A stretch of DNA of 64,000 bases from Periplaneta americana. Lineage: Eukaryota; Arthropoda; Insecta; Blattodea; Blattidae. Each line of letters opens with the position of its first letter. Position 1 is the first letter of the stretch. A program made the translations under genes and the position numbers. Positions 56,864 to 64,000 of the stretch are shown here, piece after piece. The notes beneath the pieces were generated by a model. It was not told the origin of the DNA. It did no database searches and saw nothing but the letters and a program-made list of their open reading frames with translations. Location: assembly GCF_040183065.1 (NCBI RefSeq), contig NC_091120.1:179763396-179827395 (forward strand), written 5' to 3'.

Positions 56864-57699
56864 TTAACAAGGAGAGTCCTAAATTAAATGAAGCACGATC
56901 ACTTAAAATACCATTTAAAGCAAATCTAATTTGTATCTTAACCCCAAGTTCGAACTAAACCCCACGAGTAGTCTATACATATGTTTATACATGGACAAGT
57001 ATTTTTCAGCACTAGGCCTACACTCATTTCGCTGTCAACTCACTCACTGCACTGGAAATGACGCCACGAAACTGAAGTTTGTTCATTGTGATGTATTGTC
57101 CTGTGTTGTCTCAGATGAGTGTGTCGTTCTGATTACAAAACGCGGGAGGTCCGCAATGTTTGCCTGTTTAATGTGTTTTCCATAGAACTAATAAAAACCT
57201 TACATGAACGTTATAGCGTTTCCCCGTCCTTTAAAAATTATACAAGGCAGGAATGCTGAAAAGGGATATGACAAAACGAAGTTAGGAAGCATCAAAGCAT
57301 GAGGGCAAGATGCAAACTTCCACAATCTCATGGCGGAGGAACGGGCTTTATATTAAACATGAGACTGGCTTTCATAATGGAAAAAAAAATAATTCGATAT
57401 ATGTTGAGAGTATGAAAGGAAGCAAAGGGGATGAATATCTCCCTCTCTTCTCCTCACAAACTTGTATATTTTATCGGGGAAATTCAAAATGTTTATCTCG
57501 CTGCTGCAGACATGTTTTACAGCCACTATAAGAATTCCATGTTTATTTTTGAAGAGTCTTAAATCTGCTTCGATATATTTACCGGAAGGTAGGGCTATGA
57601 ACGATACGCTTGCAGCTAACGTAAACACTAACAGTTTTACAGAATTAAACCAGGATTAATGTTGAAAAACGAGAGCACTAAAACATATTAAACTAAGTA
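56474..57699. other. Unassigned, with (AAT)n at 56785-56864
   Basis: An interrupted AAT array. A B-box-like GGTTCGATTCTCG at 56679 lacks a clear A-box arm. Frames of 65-91 aa at 57.3-57.66 kb on both strands have no motif. Confidence 0.5.
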
Positions 57700-59446
57700 C
57701 AGGGTATTTAGGGAATCGACTGAATGTATGATTACAAAAATATTGACTTTATTGCTATGAAAAAAACAAGACCATGTTATACAGGACATCATTTTATTTT
57801 TACTTCAATTTTTATTGTACCTGAGTTTTTTAATGTACTTCACTCCCATCCCTTCTACTAATGAAGTTCAACCGTCCTCCACACAGATCCAGGACCGCAT
57901 ATACAGCCATAGTTGCCTTACGTTCATAGTAAACAGTACGTTCCAAAAAATATGTTCGCGTTTTCCAGTGACGAAAGAGCTTTCAATATTGCATCATTTT
58001 CTATTTGCCTACGTCGCATCCCGGTTTCCCCCACCTGCTTCTATTCACCTATCTGTAAATGCTAGTGGTGGGCTGTCTTAGCTCTTTTCTGACAACATTA
58101 ATTTCTGTTAGGAATTGGACGTCTACGTAATATTATGCCCATGCAATTGTTTAAAATAACTTAAATAAAAGGGCATCGTTAAGTAATTAACTGTCACGTG
58201 ATTTCCTCCCTTCCTAAGACGCTGCGACGTAACCACTTGGACGGACAGTAGACAGCATGTCTGAGTAATTTTATCTTTTCGGATCGGGCAGAAGTGAAGA
58301 TTGCATTTACAGTACGTAAGGTCTCTTTTATAGAGTTGGTACAGAATTATTTCAACATGAGTTACTGATACGAAGTACGAACCTGGTAATTGGAATTACG
58401 TACAATAGTCTATAGTGCGATAATATGCACATTAGAACTGAAGCCTGTATCGAAATGAACGGCCACCATTTTAAAAAATGTGTTTAAATATCCATATTAT
58501 GATTATTTTTCAATTTAACTTCATTCTCTGTAGTGTACGCTAATGTGCAGTAGACAGTATAATATACACTGCATAATGAATACGTCTGCATGGATAGCTC
58601 AGTTTGTGAGTAAAAACACTCATTGTTAATACTGTACTGTATTTTAATTAAGCAAAAACCTAATAAAAATGATCAAACTCAAAATCGCGATATTTCCCAG
58701 TTTACGTAAATGGATGAACTACTTTTCTTTCCTCCTATATCTAGTAAAGTGATTTGTTTGTACATTACGCTAGTATAATCGAACTCCAGTCGTGGAAGGG
58801 GGTAGCAAAAGGTGTTTCCGGTTCTTAATCGTTAATCCAAAGGTACAGACAGGTTAATATTAGAAATGTTAGTAAAAATAAAATGATGTCCCTGTACTAC
58901 ATACATAACATTATATTATATACTGTACCTAAGTATACAGTGTGAATGGTAACCTAAAATGAAACTGATAATAGATCATAAGGAGAGATTCTAAAATCTA
59001 CTTAATTTTCCCTCTAACATTCACCGTTTTAGAAGAAATCGTTATGTTTCTATGAAGCATTTGGCAACATCATGGCTACTGTAATAACTCTATCAAGCGA
59101 CGCCTGCACTTCTTACCTCCCCCTCCCCCTCTGCTGTACTCAGTCTGTGACGCGCGACGGTGCGCTGCGTTGCAAGATTTATTTTAACGATTTTCGCAGT
59201 TATTCAATTTGAATTCATGGCTAAACGGTTTGATAAGCGAAAAAAGATTCAAGACATTAACTGTTCAGTTTATTTTCACCTATCTGCTTGTATAGCAATC
59301 AGCAATTTCTCTCGGATCATTACCACCATAGAACGCTGCAAACATTGGGCAAAGACTATTTTTTTTCCCGCTGCACAAAAGTTTTGTTACATTTAACCTG
59401 CAGAATCGCCTCTTAAATTTAGGTGCATCGGTTCTCTTCCACCCTG
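57700..59446. mobile_element. Possible TA-flanked element with CAGGGT ends
   Basis: CAGGGTATTTAGGGAATCGA follows a TA at 57698, and CAGGGTGGAAGAGAACCGAT (minus strand) precedes a TA at 59447. Only CAGGGT is perfect; further similarity needs a gap. The 1.75-kb interior has no transposase motif. It could be coincidence. Confidence 0.3.
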
Positions 59447-59548
59447 TATACACGCAGGGTAACCATTAAATTCCATTTCATAGGATGCAGTATCATTTTA
59501 TGTGACTTAGCTGTGTAGCAAGACAGTGAAAGAAAAATACTAACCATA

Positions 59549-60236
59549 CTTACTTACAAATGGCTTTTAGAGAACACGGAGGTTCATTGCCGCCCTCACA
59601 TAAGCCCGTCATGGGTCCCTATTCTGAGCAAAATTAATCCAGTCCCTGCCATCAATCCAAACTTCCTCAAATCCATGTTAATATTATCCTCCCATATACA
59701 TCTCGGCCTCCCCAAAGGTCTCTTTCTCTCCGGCCTCCCAACTAACACTCTAAATGCATTTCTGGATTCACCCATATGTGCTACATGTCCTGCCCATCTC
59801 AAACGTCTGGATTTCATTCATTCAGTGTTCTGCCCAGAGTAGGTATTTCACTGCAAACCCAGCTTTCTCTAATATTTCCTATTTTCTGTCTTCTCTTTAT
59901 CTCCTCATATGATCCATATATCTTAATATCGTCTATCATCTGATATCTTCTTCTGCCCCGAACTCTTGTCCCATTCACCCAATCCTTCCAGTGAATCCTT
60001 CAATAGACAGTTTCTTCTCAGCCAGTGATCCAGCCAACGCCTTTTCCTCTTTCTGATCAGTTTCAGCATCATTCTTTCTTCACCTACTCTTTCCAACACA
60101 GCTTCATTTCTTAATCTGTGTGTCCACTAATGTTCCTACTTATGTCAGGTGAATACAATGCGTGCAGTTCTGCGTTGTGTAACTTTCTCCATTCTCCTGC
60201 AACTTCATCCCTCTTAGCCCTAAATATTTTCCTAAG
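59549..60236 (-). mobile_element. LINE-A copy split by a LINE-D fragment
   Basis: The LINE-A 3' end ((AGTA)n tail at 59548-59558, NLRVP region degraded, [20 protein letters not shown] readable) runs to 59815 and resumes at 60131-60236 (LNALHALYS-type region, FRAKRDE). Between them lies LINE-D sequence. The outer flanks ATACTAACCATA and ATATTGACCATA (10 of 12) are a plausible aged duplication. Confidence 0.8.
59816..60130 (-). pseudogene. LINE-D RT C-terminal fragment nested in LINE-A
   Basis: On the minus strand: NEAVLERVGEERMMLKLIRK then RKRRWLDHWLRRNCLLKDSL, after frame changes RGRRRYQMIDDIKIYGSYEE. This is the same family as 47.3-48.15 kb and extends its readable C-terminus. Confidence 0.8.
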
Positions 60237-60675
60237 AAGATATTGACCATAGAAAAAAGAACTGAAGTGATTTTATTGTGTGGACGTGAAATGTGGTTCA
60301 TTTAAAGAATATAGGAGGGAAAAACAGCGATTTTATGATGAATAGCGGGTATTCTATTGGTGGAAACTGGGACTACAGAACTGTCCCGTCATAAAGGGTT
60401 TAAAAGAGAAAATAACCGTATAAGGGAGCCGTGGCGAAAATGTGATCGTGCGCCGAGCCACTGTGTAACCTGCAACGTGCATAGCACCTATGGAGGGAGG
60501 CGGACACCCGAAGGGGAAGTGAAGCAACTGTCTGACGTATTAACGGATTTTCATTTTTCTTACGTCAAGTATTTAAATATAATTTTATATAAGGTTACAA
60601 ATTAATGTTTAGTACGTGTAACGAAGAAAGAAATGAATAAGAAAACATAGGACACATTACCACAAGCTATTAACT
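60237..60675. other. Unassigned spacer
   Basis: An 82-aa frame at 60357-60605 has no motif. Nothing else seen. Confidence 0.45.
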
Positions 60676-60990
60676 GTCTTCAGAATGTCTCTGCGACAGA
60701 GTTTCAAAATCAGGAATTATGTCACTTACTGCCCGTCGTAGTTGATTACGAAGGTATTTGTCTGTCAGTCGTGATCTAAATTTGGTTTTTACTCATTTCA
60801 TTGTTGAAAATAATTTTTTACAAATGTAAGTTGTAGCGAACATGGTTTCAAAACAGGAACGAAAGAACGAAGCTTCGGATATTTATTTTTTGGCAAAGAT
60901 TTGAAAAGTTCAACATTTGTCAAGTCCTTACATCTAGCTTTCATTTAACATCACATTGTAAATCTGTGAGTTCAAATTGAAGATCTAGGC
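60676..60990 (-). pseudogene. hAT transposase C-terminus (ZBED/SCAND3-like group)
   Basis: On the minus strand: DLQFELTDLQCDVK and a stop, CKDLTNVELFKSLPKNKYPK with LRSFV, then after a frameshift FATTYICKKLFSTMK, a stop, KTKFRSRLTDKYLRNQLRRA and ISDIIPDFETL-like VSDIIPDFETL. The block EL.DLQCD ... F.S.Y.CE..FS.M...K...RS.LTD.HLR is the dimerisation end of hAT transposases from which ZBED5/SCAND3-type genes derive. At least one frameshift and two stops. Confidence 0.82.
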
Positions 60991-61038
60991 CTAACCGTAT
61001 TATTTGTACATCTGCTGAAAAAGGACCGACATACAGAG

Positions 61039-61101
<63 letters not shown>

Positions 61102-61270
61102 TTTAACCTTTTAATGTTCCATGGGTGACATGTAGTAGCCTATAATGCCGTTTTATGTTATACAACCGTTTTCCTCGTAATACTTGTGAACAAATCATAT
61201 ATTTAATATTCTCATCATATTGGCAGCAAAAAAATGCGTCCTCCCATCCTTTTTTTTTGTAGAGGTACAT

Positions 61271-61307
<37 letters not shown>

Positions 61308-61763
61308 TGCGACGATACGCCACTCGCAGGTCAGAGACAAATATAAATGAAACGGAGTTTGACTCCAGTGAGTGAGAGGGCGGGGGTTGGGAGAGGTAGG
61401 AAGCAAGAGAAATGCATAGCCATCATTGCGAGCCACAAAGTGCTCGCTGGTTAAGAGCCAGAAATATCAAAAGCGTTAAACTTCATTTTCTCAATAATGC
61501 TGTTCTGTGAAACTCGCTGTTTTTTTTTCTTTTTGCCCTTCATTTCCGAAGGATGCGGAGGATTTCAACCAGAAATGTCCGCCTGCGCCTTTTGATGGAG
61601 AAACTGAAAAACACGGAAAGTGTTCATGATGCGGGGCGATCTGAACGTCCGTAATTCCAGATGAGCAACATGCAGACTGCAGAAATGCTCGGATTATAAT
61701 GGACAACACATTCAGCACTTGACGTTCATTTAGTCCTATGGAATGGAAGTTGAACAACTCTTT
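60991..61763. other. Unassigned, with (AAT)n 61041-61103 and (GA)n 61274-61303
   Basis: Two microsatellites. No gene recognised; the 97-aa minus-strand frame at 61491-61784 has no motif. Confidence 0.5.
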
Positions 61764-63104
61764 GGCCCGGTTGCAGAAATGCAAATCAAATCAGTCCCTG
61801 ATCACCAATCAGTTGGCGTCTGATTTATTTGATTGTCCACTGCGTTGCACAAACGTGAATCTCCAATCAACTTGTCTCAATTTACTAATTGCTGATTTGA
61901 GAAAGAAGTGCATTTGACAACAGCGCTGTTTAGCAACCACAGCCGATTTGATGCTCTTTAATAGTCGCCAAACAAATGCATCAAGTGGGCGGTGACTAGG
62001 AAAACAAGTGAATGCTCTGCTGTTTTGTTGCGTTTTGTAGAAAGGAAACAGGCGGATTCTATTTCTATATAATAGACTACAATATAGTGAAAAAAATGAA
62101 GCAAACAAAAAACGTGAGGGGGTTTCTGTTGTGGGATTTGCTACAGGAGTTGACAAGAAATTGAAACAAGCACAGCCTCCATAGCCCAAAAGAATTCCAT
62201 TTCTCATCTCTCTATTTACAAATTCAGCTCGTAACATAATCATTAAAAATATTGGGCTATCATGTGTAGAACCCTGCCAACGGGCTACAACATTCCAGAA
62301 TTTCAGTGATAGTGTAGGCCTACATATTGCCTGTACATTCACAGAAAATAAACCTTTTCTATTTCGATAAAGTTCGGCATCATTTCCACCAAGTGATTGG
62401 ATGGGGATGTGAGCAGTCTATACAACCAATTACTCTTGGAAATCCTGACACGGCCGAAAATTCTCTCTGGATTTCAAATTGTTCCTTGTTTGAAGTTTGG
62501 GGATTTATGAGACCCTGCCGTAACAACGCAATTTCATACGTAACATTTCTAACTACTCAGCAAATAATTGATTTGTGGACCCTAACAAGATAACCCAAGA
62601 CTGCCTGAAAAATTCCAACAGCATAAATTCTCAGCGTTATTAGAACTTGGTTCATAGGAGAAAGTGGTAGGTTTCGATTTGTCTGTCTGCATATAATGTT
62701 TCAATTTTTGAAAGTAACAAAACACACGAATCCTTACTTAACCTAAATATTTGCTCAAATTCTCTGTCATTATACATAAAAACAATTCATGTCTATCATG
62801 GGAATGCCTGCTTTTAATAATATTTCCTTCATTCTAAAATTTCTTCATCAGAAGAATCCATTATGTCGAAATAATATTATTACGCTGTAACTATTTTCTA
62901 TATAAATTGCACTAACTGCACTATAAAGAGAACAACATAAATACTTGATCAGTGATCAGTCACTTAACCAGCAAAAATATGTTGATCAAATCTGATGGAA
63001 GATCAAATACCGATTGTTCTTTCTGCAACAGAAATAGAACTGATGGTCAATCAAGCCCTCCTTGATCGTCAATCATATTTGATCGGTGTTTCTGGAACCG
63101 GGCT
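61764..63104 (-). mobile_element. PIF/Harbinger element with defective transposase
   Basis: Left end GGCCCGGTTGCAGAAATGCA, right end (minus strand) AGCCCGGTTCCAGAAACACC, continuing with ATCAAAT in both; about 21 of 27 match. TTT lies on both sides (61761-61763, 63105-63107). It contains a HARBI1-like gene on the minus strand. The 170 bp at its right end recur as a relic at 28.74-28.93 kb. Confidence 0.8.
62125..62590 (-). pseudogene. HARBI1-like (PIF/Harbinger) transposase, truncated
   Basis: On the minus strand: VRNVTYEIALLRQG, then NPQTSNKEQFEIQREFSAVS and GFPRVIGCIDCSHPHPI (first catalytic Asp in GCID; usual GTH replaced by CSH), a one-base frameshift, GGNDAELYRNRKGLFSVNVQ, AIC, VVARWQGSTHDSPIF (second Asp in STHDS), EFVNREMRNGILLGYGGCAC (normally LLGDSGY), FNFLSTPVANPTTE. 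After NPTTE the expected block R...IE..FG..K.RF with the catalytic Glu is absent and unrelated sequence follows. So the gene has a frameshift and lacks the third catalytic residue. A Myb-like partner ORF was not found. Confidence 0.88.
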
Positions 63105-63107
63105 TTT

Positions 63108-63758
63108 CCCTGAAAGTATTGGTGAAAACTGACGACGAATGGGGTGTAGCAGAATCTGACGATCTGTAGCAATACTTGGGGGATTTTTTCTTCCAGGTCA
63201 GCAAGAAACATTAATAGAACTGTGGCCTTAGGAACCTTAGGAAGGAGCGTACGAAGAGATGGACAGCAGTAAGGCCGCAGTCCCGTCGTTTTCTGGGAAA
63301 CATGACGGAGCCTTCGCGGTACGGATTCCGCGAACATCGCCTGCACTGCCGTGCGTTTTTCGTGGTTCCCCCTGGCTAATGCAGAACGACCCACGACCGA
63401 ACCCCCCCCCCTCCATCCATCACAAACAAACTGAAGTCGAGTAACAGCCGGCAGCAATCTACGCAGAAGTATAAAAATAAATAGAAAGGTAAAAACTAAT
63501 GAATTAATGGGAAATGCATAAATAAGAAACCTTGTCGCGTAGAAGACTGGTACCTTCTCACAGCGGTGCCGTGGTGCAGTGGTGCCGAAACGCAAATGAA
63601 CGAAATGTGAAACGAATTGGAAAGGGTGGTACGCAGCAGGGTTGCCAGATAAAGGAATCGAAACCGTCGTACTAACTTATGAAAATTGTCGTACTTCAAC
63701 ATAAAATTGTCGTACATTTCTCAATTTCCTAATATACTTCTAGTCCATCGCTGTGTAG
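63108..63758. other. Unassigned, with C-run at 63405-63413
   Basis: A 182-aa minus-strand frame (63047-63595) runs from flank into the Harbinger end and has no motif; I do not call it. Three TTGTCGTAC-type words lie at 63668-63717. Confidence 0.45.
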
Positions 63759-64000
63759 TAATTAGATTTAGATTAGATTAGATTAGATTAGATTAGATTT
63801 ATTTATTTAACCTGGTAGAGATAAGGCCGTCAGGCCTTCTCTGCCCCTCTACCAGGGGATTACAACTATAACATGAACAATAAGATTACAATTAATATTA
63901 AATTTACAATTACAATTACAATAAAAATTAAAGTACGACAAGAATACCTGATTAATGAAAGCTAGACATTTTATCATAGAAGTTAAGAACAAAGAATATT
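63759..64000 (-). mobile_element. LINE 3' end with nested hairpin, running off the window
   Basis: A (GATTA)n array (63759-63798) and ATTTATTTA form the tail on the minus strand. The adjoining sequence is palindromic: CCTGGTAGAG (63811-63820) pairs with CTCTACCAGG (63847-63856), and inside it AAGGCC (63823-63828) pairs with GGCCTT (63833-63838). A hairpin next to a simple-repeat tail is typical of LINE 3' UTRs. The coding part would lie beyond position 64000. Confidence 0.75.

Noticed and set aside
63047..63595. 182-aa minus-strand ORF
   Set aside because: It runs across the Harbinger border and its terminal repeat, has no motif, and overlaps a plus-strand open frame. Not supported as a gene.
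63759..63798. Telomeric repeat
   Set aside because: Units are GATTA (TTAGA frame), not the insect TTAGG, and it is a short tail of a LINE 3' end.

Overview
The window looks like a gene-poor stretch of an AT-rich insect genome. The commonest recognisable protein fragment is a non-LTR reverse transcriptase whose C-terminus carries [19 protein letters not shown] associate this very high-copy fragment with cockroach assemblies (Periplaneta type), so a blattodean host is my inference; no host gene confirms it. I found no convincing host exon, no rRNA, and no ordinary tRNA gene. Nearly everything recognisable is a transposable element, a SINE, a satellite or a simple repeat.

Layout. 0-3.2 kb: sparse, with a SINE-B relic and a hAT C-terminal relic. 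3.25-5.23 kb: a 2-kb pyrimidine-rich tract. 5.35-7.46 kb: a hAT element with the only full-length uninterrupted transposase (494 aa). 8.0-11.3 kb: a degenerate conserved arthropod ORF, a mariner relic, and a second Tc1/mariner element carrying both a SINE and a hAT MITE. 14.6-21.4 kb: three LINE-A copies with clear target-site duplications, a 78-bp satellite and a THAP/P-type MITE. 23.9-27 kb: a 1.65-kb AGT/AGC tract with a ~168-bp higher-order period, next to the 5' end of a THAP-type transposon. 27.8-31.9 kb: a tRNA-cored inverted-repeat element, mariner ends, and two convergent LINE 3' ends. 34.4-37.7 kb: one decayed LINE split by a LINE 3' end and by a pogo-like element. 39.8-42 kb: a 41-bp palindrome-rich satellite. 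43.4-44.7 kb: a LINE interrupted by a MITE. 47.3-48.2 kb: LINE-D interrupted by a SINE. 48.95-52.3 kb: a 40-bp satellite abutting a purine-rich ~20-bp satellite. 53.8-64 kb: two Harbinger-type elements, mariner and pogo pieces, a nested LINE pair, a hAT relic and a LINE 3' end.

The parts do not form a pathway. The useful biology is in the nesting order, shared terminal repeats that link non-autonomous to possible autonomous elements, and recurring RNA-level structures: hairpins in LINE 3' ends, and three different tRNA-like modules bracketed by short inverted arms that end in the same motif. That last pattern is the nearest thing here to something I do not recognise as described.

Labels LINE-A to LINE-D and SINE-A to SINE-E are local to this annotation. 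All family assignments come from reading motifs by eye; no database search was run.
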